From assembly GCF_002159835.1 (NCBI RefSeq), contig NZ_NFJL01000002.1, positions 248,001-312,000 of the forward strand: a stretch of 64,000 nt of DNA. Direction: 5' to 3'. This stretch comes from Blautia sp. An249 (GTDB taxonomy: Bacteria > Bacillota > Clostridia > Lachnospirales > Lachnospiraceae). Positions within the stretch are counted from its first letter, which is position 1; every line of letters starts with the position of its first letter. Both the position numbers and the translations under genes were made by a program. Under the pieces are notes generated by a model that saw nothing but the letters and a program-made list of their open reading frames with translations, was not told where the DNA came from and ran no database searches. Of this stretch, positions 17,786 through 26,717 are shown in pieces.

Positions 17786-18730
17786 ATGAAGTATATGATG
17801 AAAAAAACAGGAACTCTCATTATAACCTTGCTAATTGTCTCATTTTTGTCCTTTCTCGCTTTTAACGTGATTCCGGGAGACGCCGCCAGATCAAAGCTGG
17901 GGACAGAAGCAACCCAGGAGCAAGTGGAAGCGCTGCAAACAGAGATGGGGCTTAATGAACCGATCCTGGTGCAGTACGGAAGGTGGCTTAGGGACTTTGT
18001 CACCGGGGATCTGGGCGAGTCCTTCAGCTATTCCATGCCGGTGTGGGAGCTTTTGCGGGACAAGATTCCCATCACAGCAGCGTTGACGGCAATATCCTTT
18101 TTTCTGATTCTTCTGCTGTCTGTTCCTCTTGGGATTTTTACGGCGCAGAGGGAAGGAAAGTGGCCGGACAGGGCGCTTATGGTGTTAGATCAGATCGCCA
18201 TGTCAGTTCCGGGATTTTTCTGGGGAATCCTCATTACACTTTTGTTCGGGCTGATCCTGAAATGGTTCACCCCCGGGGCGTATGTGCCGATCACAGAGAG
18301 CTTTGGAGGTTTTTTATCTTACCTGATCGCTCCTGGCGCGGCGATTGCCCTGCCAAGGTGCGCCATGGGCGTGAAAATTCTGAGAAGTTCTGTGCTGGCG
18401 CAGATGGAAAAAGATTATGTGCGAACCGCTTACGCGAGAGGAAACGGACGCAGGCGGGTCATGTACCGCCATGTGCTGAAAAACGCGCTGCTCCCGGTGC
18501 TTACTTTCTGGGGCATGACTATAGCGGATATTGTGGCGAACAGCATTATCATTGAACAGGTCTTTACTATCCCCGGGATGGGAAGCCTGTTGATCACATC
18601 AATTTCTAACCGGGATTATCCGGTGGCACTGGGGATCATTGTACTGATCGCGTTCTTTGTGATCGCGGTGAATTTCCTTGTAGATATTTTATACGGCAGG
18701 ATCGACCCGAGGATTCGGGTAGAGCAGTGA
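17786..18730 (+). CDS. ABC importer permease 1 (DppB/OppB/NikB type)
   Basis: A 314-residue permease with one N-terminal helix, a loop with VEALQTEMGLNEPILVQYGRWL typical of the DppB branch, and five more helices. The cytoplasmic EAA-type loop reads RTAYARGNGRRRVMYRHVLKNAL. It starts at ATG 17786 behind AAGGAGGAGG, 29 bases after the binding protein. It forms the channel with the next gene product. Confidence 0.92.
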   Translation: MKYMMKKTGTLIITLLIVSFLSFLAFNVIPGDAARSKLGTEATQEQVEALQTEMGLNEPILVQYGRWLRDFVTGDLGESFSYSMPVWELLRDKIPITAALTAISFFLILLLSVPLGIFTAQREGKWPDRALMVLDQIAMSVPGFFWGILITLLFGLILKWFTPGAYVPITESFGGFLSYLIAPGAAIALPRCAMGVKILRSSVLAQMEKDYVRTAYARGNGRRRVMYRHVLKNALLPVLTFWGMTIADIVANSIIIEQVFTIPGMGSLLITSISNRDYPVALGIIVLIAFFVIAVNFLVDILYGRIDPRIRVEQ

Positions 18731-18743
18731 GAGGACAAAACCG

Positions 18744-19550
18744 ATGAAAAAACATCAGAAGAATTACAATTTCATGATTGGAGCAGGCATTGCTTTTTTC
18801 ATGTTCATATTTCTGCTGGCCGGGTATTTTTTTACACCCTATGATCCGGATGGCATGGACGGAGGGGCGAAGATGGCGGCGCCGTCCCTTTTTCATCTGT
18901 TCGGGTGCGACCACTTTGGACGGGATGTATTCAGCCGGGTGATGAAAGGCATGGGAACCACATTTTTTGTGGCAGCGTCAACCGTAGTCTTAGGCGGGGG
19001 TGCGGGGATTCTGATTGGAGCTTTTACCGGATATTTCGGAGGATGGGTGGATGAAGTGCTTATGCGCTTTAACGATGCGGCTGCATCTTTTCCCCATATC
19101 TTGCTGGCTCTGGTATTTATCGCTATTCTGGGACCGGGTAAATATAATGTTATCTTTGCGCTGGCGATCGTGTTTATCCCCAACTTTGCCAGGATCACGA
19201 GGAGCGAGTTCCTAAGTCAGAGGGAGATGGACTATGTGAAAAGCGCCCGACTCATGGGGGCATCCCACCTGCGGATCATGTTCATACACATTTTCCCAAA
19301 CGCGTTGCCGTCCGTGCTTTCCATGGCTGCCATCGGCTTTAATAATGCGGTTCTGGCGGAGGCAGGCATGAGTTATCTGGGCATCGGCGTGCAGCCGCCG
19401 GATGCGTCTCTTGGAAGAATGTTGTCCGAGTCTCAGACATATCTTCTGAACGCCCCGTGGTGTGCAATCTTTCCTGGGCTTGCGGTGATCCTGCTGGCTC
19501 TGGCATTTTCCCTGCTCAGTGACGGGATCTTAAAGAAAGGCGGCAGATAG
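18744..19550 (+). CDS. ABC importer permease 2 (DppC/OppC/NikC type)
   Basis: A 268-residue permease with the DppC signature HLFGCDHFGRDVFSRV near the N-terminus and an EAA loop SARLMGASHLRIMFIHIFPNALPSV. The C-terminal segment AEAGMSYLGIGVQPPDASLGRML is characteristic of the family. It starts 14 bases after permease 1 and ends one base before the ATPase ATG. Confidence 0.92.
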   Translation: MKKHQKNYNFMIGAGIAFFMFIFLLAGYFFTPYDPDGMDGGAKMAAPSLFHLFGCDHFGRDVFSRVMKGMGTTFFVAASTVVLGGGAGILIGAFTGYFGGWVDEVLMRFNDAAASFPHILLALVFIAILGPGKYNVIFALAIVFIPNFARITRSEFLSQREMDYVKSARLMGASHLRIMFIHIFPNALPSVLSMAAIGFNNAVLAEAGMSYLGIGVQPPDASLGRMLSESQTYLLNAPWCAIFPGLAVILLALAFSLLSDGILKKGGR

Positions 19551-19551
19551 T

Positions 19552-20376
19552 ATGCAGAATGGCAGGAAACTTTTAGAAGTGAAAGATTTAAATATTGAGT
19601 TTTATGATACCACACCGCCTGAGAGGGTGGTAAAAGGGGTGTCCTTTTCCATGGAAAAAGGGGAGATCCTGGGTATCGTGGGGGAATCTGGTTCCGGAAA
19701 GACACAGACTGCGCTTTCCATCCTGCGGCTTTTAAAGAGTAATTCCGGGATTTCCGGCGGTCAGATCCTTTTCAAAGACCGGGATCTGGGGCTCTATTCG
19801 GAACAGGAGCTTGAGCAGGTACGGGGCGGGGAGATCGCCATGATCTTTCAGGAACCTATGACGTCTTTGAATCCTGTTCTCACGGTGGGAAGCCAGATCG
19901 AGGAAGGCCTCAGTCTGCATACAAAGTTATCGGCGGAGGAAAGAAAAAGACGCGCAATTCTCGCCATGGAAGAAGCAGGACTTCAGAGGGCGGAAGAACT
20001 GTATCAGAAGTATCCCCACCAGCTTTCGGGCGGGATGCGGCAGAGAGTGATGATTGCGGCTGCCCTTGTGACGGAGCCGGATCTGCTCATTGCAGATGAA
20101 CCTACTACTGCTCTGGATGTGACCATACAGGCTCAGATTCTGGAACTGCTGAAAGAGATCAACAGAAAGCACGGCACGGGTATCCTATTTATTTCCCATG
20201 ATCTTGCTGTGATACGCAGGCTCTGCAGACGTGTGCTGGTGATGAATGAGGGCAGGGTGGAAGAAGCAGGAGAAGTGGAAATGGTCTTCGAACACCCGGA
20301 AAAGGAGTACACAAGGAAGCTGCTGGCCGCAATCCCCAATCGCCGGGAGTCCTTAAGGAGAAGGAGACACGGATGA
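19552..20376 (+). CDS. ABC importer ATP-binding protein (DppD/OppD type)
   Basis: ATPase subunit of 274 residues. Walker A is GESGSGKTQ, the Q-loop is [11 protein letters not shown], the signature is LSGGMRQR, Walker B is [14 protein letters not shown] and the switch is SHDL. The short spacing (stop to start one base) to both neighbours shows a tight operon. The C-terminus is short and lacks the usual Cys-rich oligopeptide tail with an iron-sulfur site, as in NikD-like members. Confidence 0.93.
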   Translation: MQNGRKLLEVKDLNIEFYDTTPPERVVKGVSFSMEKGEILGIVGESGSGKTQTALSILRLLKSNSGISGGQILFKDRDLGLYSEQELEQVRGGEIAMIFQEPMTSLNPVLTVGSQIEEGLSLHTKLSAEERKRRAILAMEEAGLQRAEELYQKYPHQLSGGMRQRVMIAAALVTEPDLLIADEPTTALDVTIQAQILELLKEINRKHGTGILFISHDLAVIRRLCRRVLVMNEGRVEEAGEVEMVFEHPEKEYTRKLLAAIPNRRESLRRRRHG

Positions 20377-20377
20377 G

Positions 20378-21088
20378 ATGAAATATGTATTAGAGGTAAA
20401 GAATGTAAGCGCCATCTATCGGGAAGGCAGAACGGAAAAGACAGTATTAAAAGGAGTCAGTTTCGAAGTCCGGGAAAATGAAATCCTGGGACTGGTGGGC
20501 GAGAGCGGGTGCGGAAAGTCCACTTTGTCCAAGGTAATTCTGGGATTCGTGAAGGCTTCCCAGGGGGAAATCGTGCATCATACGAAAATGCCTCAGATGA
20601 TCTTTCAGGATCCTTATTCATCCCTGAATCCGAAAAAGAAGATCGGATGGATCCTGGAAGAACCGCTGCGGATCCGGAAGATTCCCGTTCATGAGCGAAT
20701 GAAACGAGTAAGCGAGATGGCGAAAAAGACAGGGCTGGGAGAGGAGATACTTACCCGCCGTCCGGGTGAATTAAGCGGTGGACAGAGACAGCGAGTAAGT
20801 ATTGTCGCAGCGCTTTTGCAGGGTTCCCGCTTTCTAATCGCGGATGAACCAGTCTCTGCTCTGGATGTGACCATTCAGAGACAGATTATGGAACTGATGG
20901 TAAGCCTTCAGGAGGAAACGGGAATCTCCATACTGTTTATTTCCCATGACCTGAACGTCATTTATCAGATGTGCGACCGTGTGTTGGTGATGAAGGACGG
21001 GGAAATCGTGGAAAAAGGGGAGAGGGAGGAAATCTTCTCCAATCCTCAATCCGATTATATGAAAAGACTGCTGGAGACCATGCCGTAA
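20378..21088 (+). CDS. ABC importer ATP-binding protein (DppF/OppF/NikE type)
   Basis: Second ATPase of 236 residues, with Walker [11 protein letters not shown]-loop [11 protein letters not shown], signature LSGGQRQR, Walker [14 protein letters not shown] and switch SHDL. The short length matches NikE-like proteins more than full OppF (about 320). It is the last gene of the operon and is followed by a strong terminator at 21116-21158. Confidence 0.92.
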   Translation: MKYVLEVKNVSAIYREGRTEKTVLKGVSFEVRENEILGLVGESGCGKSTLSKVILGFVKASQGEIVHHTKMPQMIFQDPYSSLNPKKKIGWILEEPLRIRKIPVHERMKRVSEMAKKTGLGEEILTRRPGELSGGQRQRVSIVAALLQGSRFLIADEPVSALDVTIQRQIMELMVSLQEETGISILFISHDLNVIYQMCDRVLVMKDGEIVEKGEREEIFSNPQSDYMKRLLETMP

Positions 21089-21115
21089 AACAGAAAAAGA
21101 ATAGTAGGATGAAAA

Positions 21116-21158
21116 GGGCCTTCCGAACTCTCGTGATTTTCGGAAGGCCCTTTTTTTT
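21116..21158 (+). terminator. Intrinsic terminator of the importer operon
   Basis: An 11-bp GC-rich stem GGGCCTTCCGA (21116-21126) and TCGGAAGGCCC (21140-21150) is followed by eight T. This is a strong terminator, 28 bases after the last ATPase stop. Confidence 0.95.
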
Positions 21159-21293
21159 GTTGTATATACTTAAAATTTATGCGAGTGCAGCACGTGAGTG
21201 TTCCAAAACTGTTCTGTGCGCAAAAATAATCCGTTATCTATATTTTTATGTAGAAGGAAATATTTTAACTTGCTATTCTTACTTTACAATGAA

Positions 21294-21971
21294 TCAGGCA
21301 TTGATGGTTTCGTTGGAACAGCAGGCGATCAGCCGGGGATAATCTGTGATTTCAATCCATTTACGGTGTGAAACAATGATCCCGTTGTTTCTGAGTTTGG
21401 CCAGATTGTTGGTGACGTTCACAAGGCTGATAGTCAGAATATCAGCGATCTCCTGCTGCGTCAGTTCAATCCGGTTGGGCGTTCCGGCCGGAGAATGAAG
21501 AGAAAACAGGTACAGAAGATTACATACTTTAATGAATGCATTATTGTAATCCTGGTGGGCGGATTCATAAATAAATAAGTTGATGTACATGGAATATGTC
21601 TCCAGAACACGGGCATTTAAGGACATATTTTCCTGATACATCCGGTAGAAATCTTCTCTGGTAAATTCCAGAGCTTCCACCTGAGTTAAAGCCTCCGTTC
21701 CTATAGAAGCCTCAATCTTGAAAACAGAGTTCTGACATCCTGGAAATACAGTTCCATTACTGTGAAAATGCAGAATTTTATGGTAGCCATCCTCATGTTC
21801 CACAAAAGTCTTAACGATTCCGGATTTAATGTAATACACATAACGGATGGTTTCTCCCAGATTCCATATCATGTCCCCTTTTTCAAAGACACGGCGTCGA
21901 TGTGGTTGGGAAAGAAAATAGTCATAAAATTCTGTATAATCATCAGAAAAGAAATATCGGGGAATCAGCAT
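21294..21971 (-). CDS. Crp/Fnr family transcriptional regulator
   Basis: A 225-residue regulator. The N-terminal cyclic-nucleotide-binding fold spans about 20-120 (FEKGDMIWNLGE, YYIKSGIVKTF). The C-terminal winged helix is LTQQEIADILTISLVNVTNNLAKLRNNGII. I see no four-Cys cluster as in Fnr and no obvious cAMP phosphate-binding loop, so the effector is unknown. It is convergent with the importer operon and divergent from the arginase-family gene, whose control is plausible. Confidence 0.85.
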   Translation of the reverse strand: MLIPRYFFSDDYTEFYDYFLSQPHRRRVFEKGDMIWNLGETIRYVYYIKSGIVKTFVEHEDGYHKILHFHSNGTVFPGCQNSVFKIEASIGTEALTQVEALEFTREDFYRMYQENMSLNARVLETYSMYINLFIYESAHQDYNNAFIKVCNLLYLFSLHSPAGTPNRIELTQQEIADILTISLVNVTNNLAKLRNNGIIVSHRKWIEITDYPRLIACCSNETINA

Positions 21972-22104
21972 AAGTTTACCTGCCTTTCTGGGAATTGTTT
22001 TCAGTATATCATGAATCTGCGTATTTGCCCACAGGGGTAGAATGAATAAGGGAGAAACTTGAATTTGTCATAATATAGGATATTGATGATAGGAGAAATG
22101 AAGA

Positions 22105-22980
22105 ATGAGTAAAACATTAAGGTTAGTAATTCCAGAGTGGCATGGCGGGATTAACCCCGATTATGTGTTCGGCTCTCAGTTATTATCGCAGATTGCCCCC
22201 CAAAGCGCAGACGACACTACCATTCATATTGATGTGAACACCGATTATCAAAAGAAGCTGAATCAAGTAGATGGTATTGACGGTGGGGATTTTCTGCTGC
22301 AGCAAATGACAGAAACACGTAAGGTATTAGAGGCAGAACAACCGGATAAAGTGATTGTTTTCGGAGGAGACTGTTCCGTAACCCAGGTTCCCTTTGACTA
22401 CCTGAACAGCCGTTATAACAATAGCCTGGGGATAATATGGCTTGACGCGCATCCGGATATTTCTGACACAACGCAGTCTTCCCATCTTCACGAAATGGTT
22501 CTGGCAAACTTACTTGGACAGAATCCTGCATCAAGAATAACAAAAGTGGAATACCCGTTTACCCCTGATAAAGTTATTTATGCAGGATTAATTGAAGAAC
22601 GTTTACGGGATATGGATAAGGCCTGCATGGAACTAAATATAAAAATTTTATCCCCCGGCGAATTGCAGGAGAGCAGCCAACAGCTTCTCCAATGGATTGA
22701 AAATAACCGTTTCGGGCACGTAGCTATCCACTGGGATCTGGATGTATTGTCGCCTGCCGATTTTCGATCCATTTACCCTGCAGAGCCTTATACAGATGCA
22801 AATCTATTTCCTGCTGCAGTTGGTCGTATGACGCTCAAAGACATAGGGCGGATTTTGAAAGAAGTATCTGCGGCAGTTGAAATTGTAGGATTAAGTATTA
22901 CAGAGCATTTGCCCTGGGACGCAATTCGTCTGAGAAAAACACTCTCCGGGATTGATATTTTTAAAAGCAGTATAAGCTGA
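22105..22980 (+). CDS. Arginase/agmatinase family protein with altered metal ligand
   Basis: A ureohydrolase-fold protein of 291 residues. The two-manganese site is largely present: DAHPD (114-118) and DLD (211-213) fit the bridging motifs. The first motif reads GGDC (87-90) rather than GGDH, putting Cys90 where the usual His ligand lies, and the third motif is DLDVLSP rather than DxDxxDP. The enzyme could hydrolyse a guanidino compound with different metal use, or have another activity. It starts at ATG 22105 behind AGGAGAAATG. It is a single-gene unit beside a Crp/Fnr regulator and a LysR regulator. Confidence 0.85.
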   Translation: MSKTLRLVIPEWHGGINPDYVFGSQLLSQIAPQSADDTTIHIDVNTDYQKKLNQVDGIDGGDFLLQQMTETRKVLEAEQPDKVIVFGGDCSVTQVPFDYLNSRYNNSLGIIWLDAHPDISDTTQSSHLHEMVLANLLGQNPASRITKVEYPFTPDKVIYAGLIEERLRDMDKACMELNIKILSPGELQESSQQLLQWIENNRFGHVAIHWDLDVLSPADFRSIYPAEPYTDANLFPAAVGRMTLKDIGRILKEVSAAVEIVGLSITEHLPWDAIRLRKTLSGIDIFKSSIS

Positions 22981-23004
22981 AATACAAAGAGAAATTTACA
23001 AGAA

Positions 23005-23880
23005 TTAAATATTCTCCTGTATCATCTGCAGGAAGACTTTCACTGCCGGTGAAAATGTCTGGTATTTTTTGGTTACAATATGAAGATCCACAGAAAGTTC
23101 AGGATGAATGGGACGGAACGTCAGGTTCCGTCCCATTGTATTTACAAGTCGGTCCAGACAGAGAGCGTATCCGATCCCGTGTTCTACCAGAAAAGTGGCA
23201 TTATAGATCAGGCTGTAGGTAGCGACCACGTTCAGGACAGAATAGTTCAGTCCAAACCATTCCAGTTGCTGATGCCCTGAAAAAGTCTGTTCTGCCAGAA
23301 TCATAGGCAGGGATTTTAACTGGTCGATATTGATAGATTCCTGACAGGCAAGTTTACAGTCGGCAGGCATCAGCAGCCCGTAGACATCTTTTTGATGAAG
23401 GTTCAGGTAATCATATTTTTCCTGCCGGATTGGCCCCAGTAGAAGACCCATATCCACAAGTCCTTTGTCCAGGCGTTCTAAAATTACGTCTGCATCGCCG
23501 CTGTGGGTGTGGAATTTTACATCCGGGTACTTTTGATGAAAATCGGCAAGAATACGGGCGATCTTATCCATTGCAATGGTTTCTCCGCATCCAATGGTAA
23601 TGTGGCCGCTGAGAATGGTTTCTTCTGTGTGAAGAGCTGCTTCCGTGCTGTCCATAAGTTCGAGGATTTCCTGCGCGCGTCCGCGGAGAAATTCGCCTTC
23701 CTCCGTCAGAGTTAAATTTCGTTTTCCACGGATAAACAGCTTTTTCCCGAGCTGTTGTTCCAGTTCCATTAACTGTCTGGAGAGCGTAGGCTGGGCGATA
23801 TACAAAGATTCCGCCGCCCTTGTAATATTTAATTCCCGTGCAGCCGCAAGAAAATATTGCAGCAGTCTTGTTTCGATCAT
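23005..23880 (-). CDS. LysR family transcriptional regulator
   Basis: A 291-residue LysR protein: N-terminal helix-turn-helix MIETRLLQYFLAAARELNIT then SLYIAQPTLSRQLMELEQQLGKKLF, and a periplasmic-binding-like effector domain (about 90-290). It faces the cyclophilin-like/aldo-keto reductase unit across 170 bases, the usual geometry for LysR control of a divergent operon. It is convergent with the arginase-family gene, with 24 bases between the stops. Confidence 0.9.
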   Translation of the reverse strand: MIETRLLQYFLAAARELNITRAAESLYIAQPTLSRQLMELEQQLGKKLFIRGKRNLTLTEEGEFLRGRAQEILELMDSTEAALHTEETILSGHITIGCGETIAMDKIARILADFHQKYPDVKFHTHSGDADVILERLDKGLVDMGLLLGPIRQEKYDYLNLHQKDVYGLLMPADCKLACQESINIDQLKSLPMILAEQTFSGHQQLEWFGLNYSVLNVVATYSLIYNATFLVEHGIGYALCLDRLVNTMGRNLTFRPIHPELSVDLHIVTKKYQTFSPAVKVFLQMIQENI

Positions 23881-24049
23881 AATATCCCTCCCGGTTAAAA
23901 ATAGGGAAAATGTGCCTGTGTCTAATGGGGATATTATAAATTTTTATATCATACATGTCAACTATAATAAGATATACTTAATAGCTGTTTGTAATTAAAT
24001 GTTTTGTTATATATACTGTAGACAGAAAGAACAAGAGGAGGAAGGAACC

Positions 24050-24394
24050 ATGAAGATTTCTGTAAAATCAGATGAATATGAAATTATTTACGAATTGAAC
24101 GACAGCCCGGCAGCAGAGGAGTTGTATAACCAGCTTCCTCTGACAACGGAAGTGGAGCCATTCAGCAATAATGAGATGACCTTTTACCCTGAAAAACTGA
24201 GTACGGAAGATACGCCCCTTTCCGGAGGGGAACCAGGTTCCCTCTCTTACTATGAACCCTGGGGAGACGTGGTCATGTTTTATGCGCCATGTGCACCCAA
24301 CAGCAGTCTGTATGAACTGGGAACAGTGGTTTCAGGGGAAGAATTTATCGAAAACCTGAGCGGGACGATTACGGTTTCTTCTTATGAGGAATAA
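24050..24394 (+). CDS. Cyclophilin-like fold protein
   Basis: A 114-residue protein that fits the cyclophilin-like (Cyclophil_like2) family of small bacterial beta-barrels, with a conserved core LSYYEPWGDVVMFYAP and a C-terminal ELGTVVSGEEFIENLSG. It lacks recognisable peptidyl-prolyl isomerase catalytic residues, so enzyme activity is doubtful. I start it at ATG 24050 behind GAGGAGGAAGG; an upstream in-frame extension to 23999 has no site. It is the first gene of a unit with an aldo/keto reductase and a second cyclophilin-like protein. Confidence 0.8.
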   Translation: MKISVKSDEYEIIYELNDSPAAEELYNQLPLTTEVEPFSNNEMTFYPEKLSTEDTPLSGGEPGSLSYYEPWGDVVMFYAPCAPNSSLYELGTVVSGEEFIENLSGTITVSSYEE

Positions 24395-24430
24395 AGAAAG
24401 CAAAAGGGAAGCAGAAAGGAGAGAAGAAAA

Positions 24431-25309
24431 ATGGTGAAATATGTAAAACTGAGTAATAATGTGGAGATGCCGCAGGAAGGGTTCGGGGTTTTTCAGGTGC
24501 CGGAAAGTGAGTGTGAAGAGGTTGTATACCAGGCAATCCAGACGGGGTACCGCCTGATTGATACAGCAAGTTCCTATAAAAATGAAGAGGCAGTGGGAAG
24601 GGCTGTCCAAAGGGCGGTTTCGGAAGGTCTTGTGCGAAGAGAAGAACTTTTTATCGCCACGAAAGCGTATATTCAGGAGATGGGATATGAAAAACTGAAA
24701 GAGGCATTTTTCCGTTCCCTGGATAAGCTGGGACTGGACTGTCTTGACCTATATCTTATCCATATGCCGCTGGGGGATTATTACGGAGCCTGGAGGGCTA
24801 TGGAAGAGCTTTACGAAGAGAAAAAGATCCGCGCCGTCGGGGTGTGTAACTTTGATGGGGCCCGGCTGATGGATCTCTGCTACAACGTAAATGTCAGGCC
24901 GATGGTCAACCAGATTGAACGACACCCCCACTTTCAGCGGGCAGAAGACCTGGCTGTGATGGGAAAACTGGGCGTACAGCCAGAAGGGTGGGCTCCTTTT
25001 GCAGAGGGATTAAAAGGAATGTTTACGGAGCCTGTTCTGCGGGAAATCGCCGCAAAACATAATAAGACGGCGGCACAGGTCATTCTGCGGTGGAATATTC
25101 AGCAGGGCGTGGTCATTATCCCCAAGTCGGTGCATCGGGAGAGGATGGAAGAAAATCTGGCAATATGGGATTTTACACTGGATGAAGAGGATATGGAACG
25201 GATCTCCGGGCTGGATAAAAACTGTCCGTCCATGTTGGACTGCGCAAAACCAAGTGAAATAGACCGGCTTTATAATTATCTGGAGAATCCGATTTTAACA
25301 AGCCTGTAG
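24431..25309 (+). CDS. Aldo/keto reductase
   Basis: An NADPH-dependent carbonyl reductase of 292 residues with a TIM-barrel fold. The catalytic tetrad is present: Asp44 and Tyr49 in DTASSYKNE, Lys78 in ATKAY and His111 in LIHMP. The coenzyme-binding end IIPKSVHRERMEENL is typical. It is like 2,5-diketo-gluconate-reductase-type AKRs, but substrate is not inferable. It sits between two cyclophilin-like genes behind a good AGGAGAGA site. Confidence 0.92.
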   Translation: MVKYVKLSNNVEMPQEGFGVFQVPESECEEVVYQAIQTGYRLIDTASSYKNEEAVGRAVQRAVSEGLVRREELFIATKAYIQEMGYEKLKEAFFRSLDKLGLDCLDLYLIHMPLGDYYGAWRAMEELYEEKKIRAVGVCNFDGARLMDLCYNVNVRPMVNQIERHPHFQRAEDLAVMGKLGVQPEGWAPFAEGLKGMFTEPVLREIAAKHNKTAAQVILRWNIQQGVVIIPKSVHRERMEENLAIWDFTLDEEDMERISGLDKNCPSMLDCAKPSEIDRLYNYLENPILTSL

Positions 25310-25373
25310 ATGGATGGAAGAAAGAACCGAAAGTATGAAAAGAATGATACACAGATAGAAGGAGGAACAGAAA

Positions 25374-25727
25374 ATGCTGAATATGGAAGTAAACGGGCAA
25401 AATATTCACATCACATTATATGAAAACTCTTCGACACAGGAATTTAAGAAGCTGCTGGAAGAGGGGACACTGACGCTGGAGATGAAGGATTATGCCCATA
25501 TGGAGAAATTTGCCAGTATCGGAAGAAACCTCCCCAGAAATGATCGCTGGGTCACCACGAGGCCCGGCGATCTGATCCTGTCCGAGGGAAATTTACTGGT
25601 CATTTATTATGCCCCCAATACCTGGAATTTTACCAGGCTGGGCAAGGTGGAGAACCTGTCGGAAGACGAACTGAAAAACGTACTGGGAAAAGGAAATATC
25701 AAAGCCACGCTGACATGGTGTGCATAG
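25374..25727 (+). CDS. Cyclophilin-like fold protein, second copy
   Basis: A 117-residue relative of the protein encoded at 24050, same fold class: MEVNGQNIHITLYENSSTQEFKKLL at the N-terminus, then RPGDLILSEGNLLVIYYAP and a C-terminal RLGKVENLSEDELKNVLG. It starts at ATG 25374 behind AAGGAGG. Sequence identity to the first copy is low by eye, so this is an old duplication or independent recruitment. It closes the aldo/keto reductase unit. Confidence 0.8.
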   Translation: MLNMEVNGQNIHITLYENSSTQEFKKLLEEGTLTLEMKDYAHMEKFASIGRNLPRNDRWVTTRPGDLILSEGNLLVIYYAPNTWNFTRLGKVENLSEDELKNVLGKGNIKATLTWCA

Positions 25728-25732
25728 GAAGC

Positions 25733-26554
25733 TCAGAGGGATTTTTCTTTCCTGTACTGGGTAGGGGTTCTTCCTTTTTTCTGCTTAAAGAGCCGGGAAA
25801 AGTACAGAGAGTCATCGTAACCTACAGACCGGGCGATGTCGCTGACTGGAAGTTTTGTGTCCTTTAGCAGAGAACAGGCTCTGCGGATACGGTAGTCCAG
25901 GAGATATTCCTGGGGAGAGGTTCCCGTAATGTCTTTGAACAGACGGTAAAGGTAGGTCCGCTCAATATTAAGAAAGTTAGCGATCACCTGAATATTTACT
26001 GAGTGCGCGTAATTATTTTCAATATACCGGAGAGCCTCTTCCACATAGGAGATTTTTTTCTCTCTGGCAGGAATATATTTTCTCGGAAACTTACTGGCCA
26101 ACAGATAGAGATATTCGTAAAGGATACTGTTCATCATCAAATCCCGGTTTTCCGGGAGGTTATAAGCTTCAAACATTTTTTCATGACAGAGCCGTACCCG
26201 GTCGTCTTTGCCATAATGAAAGTAAGGAGTATCCAGAAGAGAGGTTCTCTTTAAATAGGACTCCATCTTGATCCCCTGGAACCCAATCCACGTATAGGTC
26301 CAGGGGTCATATTTATCAGCTTCATAATAGATTAAGGTGTTGGGGCGAATGAGAAAAGCATCCCCTTCCCTTAATGGATAAATATGTCCGTCTGTTTTAT
26401 AAATGCCTTTTCCCTTTAGAATATAATGAATCAGATAGCCGCTGCGGACTACAGGGCCATAGCTGTGGCCGGGAATACAGGTTTCGTAACCGCAGGTATA
26501 AATCATGGCGTCCAGGTTCCGGGAAAAGTCATTTGAAAAAATATAGTCTTGCAT
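25733..26554 (-). CDS. AraC family regulator (sucrose locus, upstream)
   Basis: A 273-residue AraC protein with an N-terminal cupin sugar-sensing domain (HYILKGKGIYKTDGHIYPLREGDAFLIRP) and two C-terminal helix-turn-helix units (IQVIANFLNIERTYLYRLFKDITG; VSDIARSVGYDDSLYFSRLFKQKKG). It is divergent from the sucrose PTS gene across 163 bases, which makes it a probable activator of that operon. Confidence 0.9.
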   Translation of the reverse strand: MQDYIFSNDFSRNLDAMIYTCGYETCIPGHSYGPVVRSGYLIHYILKGKGIYKTDGHIYPLREGDAFLIRPNTLIYYEADKYDPWTYTWIGFQGIKMESYLKRTSLLDTPYFHYGKDDRVRLCHEKMFEAYNLPENRDLMMNSILYEYLYLLASKFPRKYIPAREKKISYVEEALRYIENNYAHSVNIQVIANFLNIERTYLYRLFKDITGTSPQEYLLDYRIRRACSLLKDTKLPVSDIARSVGYDDSLYFSRLFKQKKGRTPTQYRKEKSL

Positions 26555-26717
26555 GATTCCTCCAACATAACTGTATGATTAAACAACATTTGTCTATGTA
26601 ATACTCATTATATTCCAGTATAATAATAATTACAAGAACAAAGCATAACGCATTTGTTCAGCCCCGGGAAAAGATAAGACATGTCTTGGATTTTAAGAAA
26701 AGTGGAGGTATTATAAA

